The translations under genes were made by a program, and so were the position numbers. A stretch of DNA of 64,000 nt from Methylocaldum sp035627495 (lineage in GTDB: Bacteria > Pseudomonadota > Gammaproteobacteria > Methylococcales > Methylococcaceae), in NCBI RefSeq assembly GCF_035627495.1, contig NZ_DASPLO010000175.1, forward strand, positions 1 through 64,000, given 5' to 3'. The notes beneath the pieces are model-generated. The model searched no databases. It had not been told where the DNA came from and saw only the letters and a program-made list of their open reading frames with translations. Shown piece by piece: positions 37,000-46,021 of this stretch. The number at the start of each line of letters is the position of its first letter. Within the stretch, counting starts at the first letter, position 1.

Positions 37000-38364
37000 T
37001 CACAAATCCAGCGCATTCGATAAGTCGTTGGCTTTGGCGTCCCTCTCGCCCAACGGCTCCAAGTTGAACCGGGTCTCGATGAATTTCAGGATGGACGTGC
37101 CGTCATAAGGCGTGTGATCGACATGGCCGCGCTTGGCGAACGGGGAAATGACGATGGTCGGAACCCGATTGCCCGGTCCCCAGCGGTCGCCCGGAGGCGG
37201 CGGCACATGGTCCCAAAACCCGCCGTATTCGTCGTATGTGACGATGATCACGCTATTCGGCCACAACTGGCTCTGTTCGATCTTACGAATCACCGCCGCC
37301 GCCTGAGTCTCCCCTGCCAGAAGATCCGCGTAGCCGGGATGCTCGCTGTGGGCTCCGATGGGTTTGTAGAACGAAACGGCCGGTAACGTCCCTTTTTCAA
37401 TGGCCTTCAGAAAGTCCGACTCATCCTTGAGATGCCTGGCCCTTTCGCGACTTTCTGGGGCGTAGCGCTTGAAATACGCGAACGGCTGATGATGGTACTG
37501 GAAGCTTTTATCGGCGTGCCCGGCAATCGCGTCGTTCCAACCGCCCGAATACCACGCCCATGAAATCTTTTTCTCCGACAAGCGGTCGCCGATAGTGGGC
37601 AAGGTTTGCGGCGGCAAAAGCCGGCGCGGATCGGTGATCGCGGGATTGTGGGGAATCTGGATCGACTGAATGGTGTTGACTGCGTAACCGTCGGGCGTGA
37701 AGACCCCATCTTTGATCAACTCGCCTTTTTCGTTCAAAACAGCGGTCAGTTCGACAGGTGGGTTATCGTGGTGCGGTGTACAGGCGCAAATCAGCCAAAA
37801 ATGATTCAGCAGCGACCCGCCGAAGGCCGCCTGAAAGAAACGATCCGCCAGCGTGTATTTCTTCGCATATTCCCACAATGGAAGCTTACGGCCGTCGTAA
37901 TAGCCCATGGTCAAACCGCCGGCATCCGATATAGCCGCGAAGCGGTCCATGCGCCCGCCGTTGATTTGGGCCTGGTGTTGATAAAACCGATGCATGGGAT
38001 CGCCGATTTTTTGATCGATCGGAACATACTGACTGATCTCGAACGGGCGATTCGGCAAATCCGACGGAAAGCGTTCGTCGAGAACGGCCGGCTTCTTCTC
38101 GGTATTCATGACCCTGGGCAAGCCGGCGTAAGTCCGACCTTGCCGATCGGCCTGCCGCGTTGTGTCCGCCGGCGCACTCGCCAATCCTTCCGCCCCCGGA
38201 AACAACCCGTAGAGATTGTCGAAGCTGTGGTTCTCCAAATAGATCACCACAATGTGGCGAATCCTGTCCAAGCCTGGGTTTCGGCTGGAATTAGCCGGAG
38301 CCGACAAAGGCGTCGACAAGATTAAAACAATGAGGAGCGTCGTCAGACAGGATCGTTTTTTCAT
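37000..38364 (-). CDS. secreted phosphoesterase (AcpA / phospholipase C family)
   Basis: 454 residues. Signal peptide at 1-24 (LTTLLIVLILSTPLSAPA). The mature protein begins HIVVIYLENHSFDNLYGLFPG, the metal-binding motif of the acid phosphatase/phospholipase C superfamily. Further metal motifs are SVIIVTYDEYGGFWDHVPPP and TIVISPFAKRGHVDHTPYD. It probably releases phosphate from organic esters or phospholipids in the periplasm. It converges on the MinD-like gene with a 12-bp gap. Exact substrate unknown. Confidence 0.92.
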   Translation of the reverse strand: MKKRSCLTTLLIVLILSTPLSAPANSSRNPGLDRIRHIVVIYLENHSFDNLYGLFPGAEGLASAPADTTRQADRQGRTYAGLPRVMNTEKKPAVLDERFPSDLPNRPFEISQYVPIDQKIGDPMHRFYQHQAQINGGRMDRFAAISDAGGLTMGYYDGRKLPLWEYAKKYTLADRFFQAAFGGSLLNHFWLICACTPHHDNPPVELTAVLNEKGELIKDGVFTPDGYAVNTIQSIQIPHNPAITDPRRLLPPQTLPTIGDRLSEKKISWAWYSGGWNDAIAGHADKSFQYHHQPFAYFKRYAPESRERARHLKDESDFLKAIEKGTLPAVSFYKPIGAHSEHPGYADLLAGETQAAAVIRKIEQSQLWPNSVIIVTYDEYGGFWDHVPPPPGDRWGPGNRVPTIVISPFAKRGHVDHTPYDGTSILKFIETRFNLEPLGERDAKANDLSNALDL

Positions 38365-38548
38365 GGCGGGCGTTCAAAAGACTTAAAGGCGCATCGCTAG
38401 CGCCAAGCGAGCTTAACTACGGGAATGGTGTTGTCAAATTCTTAACCGATTATTCTACTCACCGCATTGTTACCGTCGCATGACAAATCCGCTCATGGAC
38501 CATGATGCTTGAGCCAAATCGCTTCGCGGCGGCGCAAAATCGGAAAAA

Positions 38549-39343
38549 ATGGTTATCGAAAATAGCAAGGAGCCTATTCAGCCCGTGATCCTTATGGGCG
38601 CGAGCAATCTTGCACGGGCCTTTCCCTTGGTCGTGAATGGCTTGCGAGCGGGATTGAGAGAACCGTTGGCCGTGCTGGCGGCATTCGGGCACGGTCGGTC
38701 CTATGGGCTCTGGAGCCAAATGCTGGGCCGGACGCTTCCCGGCATCGCCGAGTGCGGGCTGTGGGCGGCTTTGCGGAAACACGGCCCGGACAGCCTTCCG
38801 CCACTCGCCGCCGTTATCGATATCGGCAACGATCTGGTTTACGGCGTCACCGTTCCCCAACTGCTCGCTTGGGTCGATGCGTGCCTGGATCGGCTTGCCC
38901 AACAGCGCGGTGAAATCGCCCTGATGTCCCTGCCGCTTGCGAGCATCGAACGGCTGCCGCCGTGGAAATTCGAATTGTTGCGCAGAACTTATTTCCCGAT
39001 GCACGAAATCGCGTGGCCGGTGCTGTACGACCGGGTAAGCCGCTTCCAGGACGAAATGCGGCTGCTCGCGAAGGCTTACGGCATCGGATTGATTGAGCCG
39101 CCGGCGGCTTGGTACGGCTTCGATCCGATTCATATGCTCCGCCGGCGACAACCGGACGTCTGGCGCGAGCTGTTTTCGGAGTGGCCGGTATGGGACCGCT
39201 CCGCCCCCATCGCGTATCCGTCCTTGAGGGAGTCGGTACGCCTACGCGCCCTTCGTCCCGCCGAGCGGTACGTGTTCGGCTATCGGCAGACCACCCCGCA
39301 GCCCGTTTTGAAGCAAGACCGATTCACCCTGTCCATGTATTGA
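38549..39343 (+). CDS. SGNH/GDSL-type hydrolase-like protein
   Basis: 264 residues with the four SGNH blocks in order: Ser19 in LMGASNLAR, a glycine block around FGHGRSYG, Asn94 in DIGNDLVYG, and Asp192-His195 in FDPIHML. This suggests a cytoplasmic esterase or acyl hydrolase; there is no signal peptide. The family is otherwise unnamed to me. It ends 5 bp before the convergent membrane-protein gene. Confidence 0.75.
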   Translation: MVIENSKEPIQPVILMGASNLARAFPLVVNGLRAGLREPLAVLAAFGHGRSYGLWSQMLGRTLPGIAECGLWAALRKHGPDSLPPLAAVIDIGNDLVYGVTVPQLLAWVDACLDRLAQQRGEIALMSLPLASIERLPPWKFELLRRTYFPMHEIAWPVLYDRVSRFQDEMRLLAKAYGIGLIEPPAAWYGFDPIHMLRRRQPDVWRELFSEWPVWDRSAPIAYPSLRESVRLRALRPAERYVFGYRQTTPQPVLKQDRFTLSMY

Positions 39344-39348
39344 GGACG

Positions 39349-40287
39349 CTATCCGCTCGGGGCGGAAACCGTTGCCCGGCGTCGCACCAGCAGGAGCAAT
39401 AGCGCACCCGGCAACGCCGTCAACAAATGCAAGGCTCCAAAGACCAGCGACACGGCAAGGCTTTGCTCGGGCGTCAATCCGGCGGGAGCGAGCAAAAACA
39501 CCGCGGCCGCCTCCCGCTTGCCCCAGTCCGAAACCAAACCCGGCAGCGAGCTGACGCCCAGCAATAACAGCGGCCCCAGCACAAACACGGTCAGCGAGTC
39601 GGCAGAGATACCCAATCCGATGGCCGCCAGAGCGAAATTCATGGCCAACAGAATCTGAATCAGCAAGGACAGCCCATAATGCCGCGGTGACCGCAACGGA
39701 TTACAAACCGCAAGAACAACCCCCGTGTGCAAACGCGCCATCGGCCAGAATCGCCGGAAAACGAGCGCGGCCACGCTCACCGATGCGAGCAGGATCAAAG
39801 CGAACAACGCGATTTGAAACCCGGGAAACTCGCGATATAACCGCAGGTAAACCGGCGTCAATCCGACGACCATGAGCAGCAGAACGGCCTTCCCGGACAA
39901 TCGGTCAAGGACCTGGCCGACAACTAGCTGCCAGGTTTCCGCGGAGCCCCGCATCAGCTGAAACCGCGCCAACTCGCCGACCACTAGCGGCGGACCGCAC
40001 TCGCTGACGCTCTGGCTGATCCAAAGGACGCGGATAAAGTCCTTGAACGGAGCCTCTACCCCCAAAGCGCGGCTTATGTACCACCAGCGCAGGGCGAACA
40101 CGGCGATCGAGAGCAGGAAGATCGCGACGATTGCGATGCCCGCCGCGGGATCGAAGCGGCTTAGATGCGCCAGCAGCGAAGAGCGGTCTATCTTGGCAAA
40201 AATGAAGGCCAGCACCGCCAGCATTAACACAAAACGCACACTCCGGCGATTAAGCCACACTCCCGATTTCAGGAGAACTTGTTTCAC
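39349..40287 (-). CDS. lysylphosphatidylglycerol-synthase-type membrane protein (UPF0104)
   Basis: 312 residues with about eight hydrophobic helices and the family features FALRWWYISRALG and WISQSVSECGPPLVVGELARFQLMRG. It matches the flippase-like membrane domain of MprF (AglD/UPF0104) and lacks the soluble aminoacyl-transferase domain. It probably handles a lipid-linked substrate, possibly flipping it. No dedicated partner gene is adjacent. Confidence 0.85.
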   Translation of the reverse strand: MKQVLLKSGVWLNRRSVRFVLMLAVLAFIFAKIDRSSLLAHLSRFDPAAGIAIVAIFLLSIAVFALRWWYISRALGVEAPFKDFIRVLWISQSVSECGPPLVVGELARFQLMRGSAETWQLVVGQVLDRLSGKAVLLLMVVGLTPVYLRLYREFPGFQIALFALILLASVSVAALVFRRFWPMARLHTGVVLAVCNPLRSPRHYGLSLLIQILLAMNFALAAIGLGISADSLTVFVLGPLLLLGVSSLPGLVSDWGKREAAAVFLLAPAGLTPEQSLAVSLVFGALHLLTALPGALLLLLVRRRATVSAPSG

Positions 40288-40373
40288 TGCTTTAATGCCT
40301 TATGTATATGAAGACTATCGTCGGTTCGGGCGCCGCGGGATCGCACCCCGGATCTAGCTTTAGAGCATCTTTC

Positions 40374-41426
40374 ATGAGGTTTATCGTCATCGTACTCGTA
40401 CTCGGATTGGCGGGTTGCGGCGGCGATTCGCCGGAAGCGATGTTCGAAAATTACCTCGAACGCCTCGCGAACGTGACCGAGATCAAGATTGACGAAGCGG
40501 CCGCGCCGCCCGCCGTTCCACCCTATCCGCGGGCGCGGGATATCGTGCTCCCGGTCGATGATATCCGAATCGGCGTCATCACTTACCTGGAAATGACCCG
40601 ATGCGGGCTGATCGGCGAGATCAGCGGGCGAAACAGCTCGCTTGGGCGAGTACAACGCGAGACCGGCCGTTTCCTCTATGAACTGAATGTGTTCCGCAAG
40701 CTCTCCGAGTGCGAAGCGGAACTTCAGAGCTCGGAAGAGGACCAAGATTTCGATCGCAAAATAAAGTCCATCCGGCAAGCCAAAGCCGAAAATTTACCCA
40801 AGGCATTTTGGAACGCCACTTTCGCGGCCAAGGAATTCCGTGTCTTCATGGATACGGCAACGAACCCGCTGCAACGGGACGAAAAAATCTCGGCGGCCCG
40901 CTTCGAAAGGCCGATTCGGTATCTCGCCTCGCTTGGCTCGAAACTCGAGGAAGCGCCGTCGATTCCCCCGAATGAATTCGAGCAGCGCTACTTCGAGCTC
41001 CAAGCGGACAAAACCGGCGGCAAAATCGTCCGTGCCCTGAGCCTTAGCGGGTTTTATCTGGATCGGGTCGCCCGGCTTCTGGAACAGGCCGCATCGACCG
41101 GCCGAATTTGCCCGATGGGCAAAAAAACCCGGCAGGCCGAGTATCTGTTCAATGTGTTCGTCAAGTTCTACGCGGGTGAAGTGCAGCCTTACATCAGCCG
41201 GCTTCATCAAACGGCCTCGCCATTGCTCGAAAGCATGAGGTATTTGAAAGAAAACCAAAGGGTCGAGATTCCGCCCGTCTTCGAGAGCTATTACGCCGTC
41301 ATCCTTGATCCCGGAAATGATCAAGGTCTCTGGCACCACTTTAACGCCGCGCTGCAACGCCACACCCGCGCCTGGCAGTCGATATTAAAACCCTGCGGAA
41401 TGATGCCGGGCGGCCCGGCGACCTAA
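40374..41426 (+). CDS. DUF3080 family lipoprotein
   Basis: 350 residues starting MRFIVIVLVLGLAGCGG, a short lipoprotein signal with lipobox LAGC. ATG 40374 is chosen because it puts the signal at the N-terminus; a longer in-frame start at 40302 would bury it. The body (YLERLANVTEI, RCGLIGEISGRNSSLGRVQ) matches the gammaproteobacterial DUF3080 family, of unknown function. Probably anchored on the periplasmic side of a membrane. It is divergent from the LPG-synthase-like gene. Confidence 0.88.
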   Translation: MRFIVIVLVLGLAGCGGDSPEAMFENYLERLANVTEIKIDEAAAPPAVPPYPRARDIVLPVDDIRIGVITYLEMTRCGLIGEISGRNSSLGRVQRETGRFLYELNVFRKLSECEAELQSSEEDQDFDRKIKSIRQAKAENLPKAFWNATFAAKEFRVFMDTATNPLQRDEKISAARFERPIRYLASLGSKLEEAPSIPPNEFEQRYFELQADKTGGKIVRALSLSGFYLDRVARLLEQAASTGRICPMGKKTRQAEYLFNVFVKFYAGEVQPYISRLHQTASPLLESMRYLKENQRVEIPPVFESYYAVILDPGNDQGLWHHFNAALQRHTRAWQSILKPCGMMPGGPAT

Positions 41427-41612
41427 AAACGCCATCAATGCGGGGAGCGCTGCCGGTTCTTCGGGATTTAAAGAAAACAATCATGCCTGAAGCCGAATGA
41501 CATGTCGGAAAAGACGGATAAAATTGCTCAGGCTGAGAGCGAGGTGGGACGGAAACCCGCTTCTCGGTATTACCGCAATCCAACTTTTATTTGGACAAAA
41601 TAAGGAAAATGC

Positions 41613-42050
41613 ATGAGCACTCTGACACTCGACATCGCCAATGCCATTATCGACGGCGCCTTTAGAAAGGCGCGGGACTTAGGACTGGCGCCGCTGGCCG
41701 TGGCGGTTTTGGATGATGGCGGTCACTTGAAAACGATGCAGCGACAGGACGGCGCGTCTTTCATGCGGAGCTCCATCGCTTTGGCCAAGGCCTGGGGAGC
41801 CATCGGGATGGGCGTGTCGTCGCGGGAATTGGGCAAGATGGCGAAAGAGCGCCCTTATTTCATGACGGCTTTGGGCGAGGTGGCGGATGGCCGGCTCATG
41901 CCGGTTCCCGGCGGCGTGCTGATCCGCTCGGCGGACGATCGGATCATGGGTGCGGTCGGAATCAGCGGCGACTTGTCGGATCTCGACGAGAGCTGCGCGA
42001 TCGCCGGAATCGATGCCGTTGGCCTGATCCCGGATTACGGGAAGAAATAA
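41613..42050 (+). CDS. HbpS/GlcG-like heme-binding family protein
   Basis: 145 residues of the GlcG/HbpS/PduO-C fold: TLDIANAIIDGAFRKARDLG, LAVAVLDDGGHLKTMQRQDGA, and the PGGVLIRSADDRIMGAVGISG segment. Members bind heme or cobalamin or act as small-molecule sensors. No signal peptide, so it is cytoplasmic. It is separated from the ribA-like operon by about 215 bp holding a large hairpin, so joint transcription is doubtful. Confidence 0.9.
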   Translation: MSTLTLDIANAIIDGAFRKARDLGLAPLAVAVLDDGGHLKTMQRQDGASFMRSSIALAKAWGAIGMGVSSRELGKMAKERPYFMTALGEVADGRLMPVPGGVLIRSADDRIMGAVGISGDLSDLDESCAIAGIDAVGLIPDYGKK

Positions 42051-42092
42051 CGATACACCGGCACTCCCCTTTCTAATTCGGCAGGGAAGCCA

Positions 42093-42144
42093 TCGACGGG
42101 CCTATCCCGGATTCTTCGACGCAGCACGGGATAGGCTCCGTCGA
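42093..42144. repeat. large imperfect hairpin with a competing second pairing
   Basis: TCGACGG+GCCTATCCCG (42093-42109) pairs with CGGGATAGGC, a one-base bulge, and CCGTCGA (42127-42144), about 17 bp. The loop carries CTTCGACG (42114-42121), which can pair instead with CGTCGAAG (42139-42146). It lies about 120 bp upstream of the GTP cyclohydrolase fusion gene. It could be a REP/MITE-like repeat or a structured leader. Confidence 0.55.
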
Positions 42145-42267
42145 AGTGCCCCTACTTTCCAGGCAAGACGACCGAGCTCGCCCTACAAAACTCATTCGGT
42201 ATCGACTCGGCGACATTGGTGTTTATACTGTTCGTCTTTTTCACCGCGAAATTCCAAAAAACCTGTA

Positions 42268-43581
42268 GTGAAGAATCTCGTCAAGACTCGAATTCCGACC
42301 GGCTACGGCGAATTCACGCTTTATCTTTACACCGAGCACGGCAAGGAACATCTTGCCCTGGTGAAATCGGACGTAAACGGTGAGACCGGCGTTCCCGTTC
42401 GGATTCATTCGGAATGTCTGACTGGCGACGTGTTTGGATCGCGGCGCTGCGATTGCGGGGATCAGCTCAAGCACACGCTCCAGTACCTCGGGCGCTCCCG
42501 CTGCGGCGTATTGCTTTATCTCCGCCAGGAAGGACGCGGCATCGGCCTTCGCAAAAAGCTGGAGGCCTATAATCTTCAGGATCACGGCCTCGACACGGTG
42601 GAGGCCAATATCAGCCTCGGCCATCAGCCCGACGAGCGGCATTACGGCGTCGCCGCCTTGATGCTCAAAGATTTGGGCGTCCGTTCGATCCGGCTTATTA
42701 CCAACAATCCCCGGAAAGTCGATGAGCTTACCGAGCACGGCATCGACGTCGAGGCACGCGTACCCATCGAGGTCGGCCATCACCACGACAACCTGGGTTA
42801 TCTCCGCTCCAAGGCCGAGAAACTGGCTCATTTGCTGACGTTCCGGGAAAGAACGCCGTTCCACCACGATCTGGCCTTCATCAGGCCTTTGGTCGATCAG
42901 CTCTCACTGACCCACCCCCCGGCGGACGTCGGCCCCTTCGTCACCCTGACTTACGCCCAGAGCATCGACGGCAGCATTGCCGTCGACGCCCAAGTCCCTT
43001 ATGCTCTGAGCTCCAGGCAGTCGCTGACGCTCACGCATTTTCTGAGGGCGCACCACGACGCGCTGCTGGTCGGGGTTAACACGATACTCAGCGACGATCC
43101 CCAGCTGAATGTCCGTTACTATGAGGGCGAAGACCCGCAGCCCGTCATTCTCGACAGCAGCCTGCGTACGCCGCCGGACTGCCGCGTTCTGAAGCAGTCG
43201 AAAAAACCGCCTATCATTGTGACCACCGGCGAATCGGACCCGGGCAAACGGGATGCGCTCTTAGCGTCCGGCGCGCAGATTGTCGTAGTCGGAACGGGCG
43301 AGGACGGCTGCGTCGACTTGAAAGAAACCCTGACGAAACTTCGCCAACTCGGCATCCGCACCCTCATGGTTGAAGGGGGATCGAAGATCATTGGCACCTT
43401 TCTCAAACATCACTTAGTGAATTATTGCGTGATTACAATAACACCAAAAATAATTGGCGGACTCAAAGCCATCGACGATCTATGCCGCTCCGGCGAGCAA
43501 ATGCCTTTAACCATAACGGACTGCCAGTACCATATTCTGGGTTCGGATATCATCGCCTTCGGCCCCATCGGTTACCTCTGA
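42268..43581 (+). CDS. GTP cyclohydrolase II fused to RibD-type reductase
   Basis: 437 residues. Residues 1-200 are GTP cyclohydrolase II, with the zinc cysteines in SECLTGDVFGSRRCDCG and the catalytic RQEGRGIGL. Residues 215-437 are the reductase domain of RibD (VTLTYAQSIDGSIA, VGVNTILSDDPQL, LMVEGGSKIIGTF); the deaminase domain is absent. The fusion would open GTP to the formamidopyrimidine and reduce its ribosyl to ribityl. The start is GTG. It heads a tight operon with a dehydrogenase, a PTPS homologue and a methyltransferase, so I infer a dedicated pterin/lumazine-like pathway rather than housekeeping riboflavin. Confidence 0.92.
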   Translation: MKNLVKTRIPTGYGEFTLYLYTEHGKEHLALVKSDVNGETGVPVRIHSECLTGDVFGSRRCDCGDQLKHTLQYLGRSRCGVLLYLRQEGRGIGLRKKLEAYNLQDHGLDTVEANISLGHQPDERHYGVAALMLKDLGVRSIRLITNNPRKVDELTEHGIDVEARVPIEVGHHHDNLGYLRSKAEKLAHLLTFRERTPFHHDLAFIRPLVDQLSLTHPPADVGPFVTLTYAQSIDGSIAVDAQVPYALSSRQSLTLTHFLRAHHDALLVGVNTILSDDPQLNVRYYEGEDPQPVILDSSLRTPPDCRVLKQSKKPPIIVTTGESDPGKRDALLASGAQIVVVGTGEDGCVDLKETLTKLRQLGIRTLMVEGGSKIIGTFLKHHLVNYCVITITPKIIGGLKAIDDLCRSGEQMPLTITDCQYHILGSDIIAFGPIGYL

Positions 43582-44606
43582 TGCGAGTGCAAGCCGTTTA
43601 TCACGTGGCCCCCAAGTCGGTGGCGGTGCAGGATACCGATGTGCCTTCCCCTCGGTCCGGGGAATTATTGGTCAAAGCCCTGTGCTCGGCCATCAGCCCC
43701 GGCACCGAATCCTTGATTTTCCGGGGCGAGATTCCCGCGGAACTGCCCCAGGACACGAGCATCGGGAGCCTGCAAAGAGACTTCAGCTATCCGTTCCGGT
43801 ACGGCTACTCCCTGGTCGGGGAGGTCGCCGCCGTGGGCTCGGACGAAGACCGGGAGTGGCTGGGCCGCCGGGTTTTCGCCTATCACCCCCATCAAAACTA
43901 CGCCATCGTCGATAAGAGGGATTGCCAAATCCTGCCGGAAGGCGTTCCGGCGGAACGCGCCTTGTTTCTCGCCAACATGGAATCGGCGCTGAACCTGGTT
44001 TTCGATACGGCGCCGCTGCCCGGAGAGCGGATCATGGTGTTCGGGCAAGGCATCGTCGGGCTGCTCACCACCGCGGTCCTCAGCCGTTTCCCGCTGGGAG
44101 AACTGATCACGGCCGATCCCCTCGACTTCCGTCGGCAAAAATCCACGGAGATGGGCGCGGCCTTGTCCATCAATCCGAACGTCAAGCGGGAAGTCGCAGC
44201 CCTTAAAGACTGTCTTTTCTACGACGGCGCAGACGGACTGGATGCCGCCATCGAAATCTCGGGGAACGTCACCGCTCTGAACCAGGCCATCGAGCTGACC
44301 GGTTTCGCCGGACGCATCGTGATCGGTTCATGGTATGGCCAAAGCACGACGCCGCTCGATCTCGGCAGCCATTTTCACCGGCAGAGGATTCGATTGATTT
44401 CGAGCCAGGTGAGCACGATCAATCCGCTGCTCTCCGGCCGCTGGAGCAAGAAACGCCGGATCGACCTCGCCTGGGAGTGGCTGGCGGAAATTCGCGCGGA
44501 GCGATTGATCACTCATCATTTCCCACCCGGTGCCTGCCAGGAGGCTTTCGAGCTGGTCGACAGCAAACGGGCGGGCGTGTTGCAGCCGGTTTTCGAGTAC
44601 ACCTGA
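43581..44606 (+). CDS. zinc-type alcohol dehydrogenase-like protein (MDR family)
   Basis: 341 residues. The GroES-like domain (VLV-type KALCSAISPGTES, GYSLVGEVAAVG) is followed by a Rossmann fold with VFGQGIVGLLTTAV. The general plan resembles BchC-like MDR dehydrogenases. The ATG at 43581 overlaps the preceding stop as TGATG, so translation is coupled. It probably oxidises or reduces a hydroxyl or keto group on the operon's product. The substrate is unknown. Confidence 0.88.
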   Translation: MRVQAVYHVAPKSVAVQDTDVPSPRSGELLVKALCSAISPGTESLIFRGEIPAELPQDTSIGSLQRDFSYPFRYGYSLVGEVAAVGSDEDREWLGRRVFAYHPHQNYAIVDKRDCQILPEGVPAERALFLANMESALNLVFDTAPLPGERIMVFGQGIVGLLTTAVLSRFPLGELITADPLDFRRQKSTEMGAALSINPNVKREVAALKDCLFYDGADGLDAAIEISGNVTALNQAIELTGFAGRIVIGSWYGQSTTPLDLGSHFHRQRIRLISSQVSTINPLLSGRWSKKRRIDLAWEWLAEIRAERLITHHFPPGACQEAFELVDSKRAGVLQPVFEYT

Positions 44607-44623
44607 CGATTCGAGGAATAGCG

Positions 44624-44998
44624 ATGTACCAGCTTGCCATCACCCGCGACTTCATCGCCCGCCATTTCCTGATCGGCGGGGATTGGGGCGACGAGAACCA
44701 CGAGCACAGCCACCACTATAAGGCGGAAGTGCTGATCGAAGGCCTGCAGCTCGACCGGCACGGCTATCTGATCGACATCGTGGATCTGGAGCAAGCAACG
44801 ATGGCGCTGATCGGGGAGTTCAAGGATTGCGTCCTCAACGATCTGGAGGCTTTTCGCGGCCTCAATCCCAGCCTCGAACACTTCGCCCGCATCTTCTGGG
44901 AACTGCTCAGGGACAGACTGACGCTGCGCGGCGTAAAGATGACGATCAAGCTGTGGGAGAACGACCGGGATTGGGCGGCTTTCGGCAGTTCGCTTTAG
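44624..44998 (+). CDS. 6-pyruvoyl-tetrahydropterin synthase homologue (PTPS/QueD fold)
   Basis: 124 residues with zinc histidines H14 (FIARHF), H28 and H30 (HEHSHHY, matching the usual HGHNY). Four residues before the HxH motif, where QueD and PTPS place the catalytic Cys, there is Glu24. Glu near this position is known in PTPS-III-type enzymes, which cleave the dihydroneopterin side chain. The substrate may therefore differ from that of QueD. The start is ATG 44624, 18 nt after the dehydrogenase. Third gene of the four-gene operon. Confidence 0.87.
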   Translation: MYQLAITRDFIARHFLIGGDWGDENHEHSHHYKAEVLIEGLQLDRHGYLIDIVDLEQATMALIGEFKDCVLNDLEAFRGLNPSLEHFARIFWELLRDRLTLRGVKMTIKLWENDRDWAAFGSSL

Positions 44999-45011
44999 AA
45001 CCCCGAAGGCC

Positions 45012-45920
45012 GTGGACATCCATTTCCACGACTATCTCGAAGCCAAATTCGCGCTCGACGAGCGCAGCCTGAACCCCGACGTCAAAACCGAGTTTGCCCG
45101 ATGGGTGTCCGGCCAACCGCGCGTGACCTGCCTCGACCTCGGCACCGGCACCGGCGCTTCCGTGCGGCGGCTGCTGAATTTGGTCACCGAAGCCGATTTG
45201 CACATCACCGCCGTGGATCGGGACCCGACGCTTTTAGGGATCGCCCAAGAAAGGATGGCTGATTTGCTTCGGCATAGAGGCTTCGATGTCTCGGCGGAGC
45301 CGACCGGCATCCGTGCCCGGCAAAGTAGCCATGAAATTTCGATAGATTTCGTGTGCAGCGACTTACAGCACTTCGCGCCGAATCAAGCCCCGGCATCTTT
45401 CGATGCGGTCATCACCCACGCGGTGATGGATCTTCTGCCCCTAAGGACCATGGCCGAACGGATAGCACGCTGGCTGCGGCCGAAGGGACTGTTTTACAGC
45501 ACCATCAATTACGACGGCGAGACCGCACTGTTTCCGGTCTACCGCGATGAAGATTTCGAAAGCCGCATCCTTGCCCTGTACGACACCTCGATGGAAGAGC
45601 GCAGGGTATGGGACGAAAACAGCGGCGGCGCACGCTCCGGAAGACGGCTGCACCGCATCCTCGGCGAAACCGGCTTTGAACCGATCGCCTACGGCAGCTC
45701 CGACTGGAACATTACCCCGCTCCGCCGCACCTATTATCGCGACCGCGATGCCGTTTGCCTCACCGCCTTGCTGAACATGATCCGGGACGAAGCCATCCAA
45801 TCCGGGCAATTCCCGAAGGAAGCGCTCGACCAATGGCACCGGGAGCGCTCCGAGCGCTTGGAAACCCGAGAGCTCGGCTTGATCATTCATCAGATCGATG
45901 TACTAGCCGAGAAGGTTTGA
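45012..45920 (+). CDS. class I SAM-dependent methyltransferase
   Basis: 302 residues with the SAM-binding motif TCLDLGTGTGASVRRLL at about residues 39-55 and the acidic VDRDP strand end. Motif IV-like DAVITHAVMDLLP and motif V FYSTINYDGETALFP follow. The start is GTG at 45012, 13 nt after the PTPS gene, so it closes the operon. It probably methylates the operon's product; the acceptor atom cannot be inferred. Confidence 0.85.
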   Translation: MDIHFHDYLEAKFALDERSLNPDVKTEFARWVSGQPRVTCLDLGTGTGASVRRLLNLVTEADLHITAVDRDPTLLGIAQERMADLLRHRGFDVSAEPTGIRARQSSHEISIDFVCSDLQHFAPNQAPASFDAVITHAVMDLLPLRTMAERIARWLRPKGLFYSTINYDGETALFPVYRDEDFESRILALYDTSMEERRVWDENSGGARSGRRLHRILGETGFEPIAYGSSDWNITPLRRTYYRDRDAVCLTALLNMIRDEAIQSGQFPKEALDQWHRERSERLETRELGLIIHQIDVLAEKV

Positions 45921-45933
45921 TTCAACGGCATCG

Positions 45934-45991
45934 GCGGGTTACGCCGGGGTACCGGCTAACCCGCCCTACGAAGCCTACGAAGCCTACGAAG
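45934..45991. repeat. palindromic element plus 9-bp tandem repeat
   Basis: GCGGGTTACGCCG (45934-45946) pairs, with one bulge, with CGGCTAACCCGC (45953-45964). It is followed by three exact copies of CCTACGAAG (45965-45991). The first part belongs to the same 'GGGTTA...TAACCC' palindrome type seen at 49.1 kb. It lies between the operon end and the convergent spy-like gene. Confidence 0.6.
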
Positions 45992-46021
45992 CCTATGGGT
46001 TCCGAGTTACGGAACGACCCG

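Noticed and set aside
45934..45991. Possible CRISPR array because of short tandem units
   Set aside because: Units are 9 bp without spacers; this is a simple tandem repeat after a palindrome.
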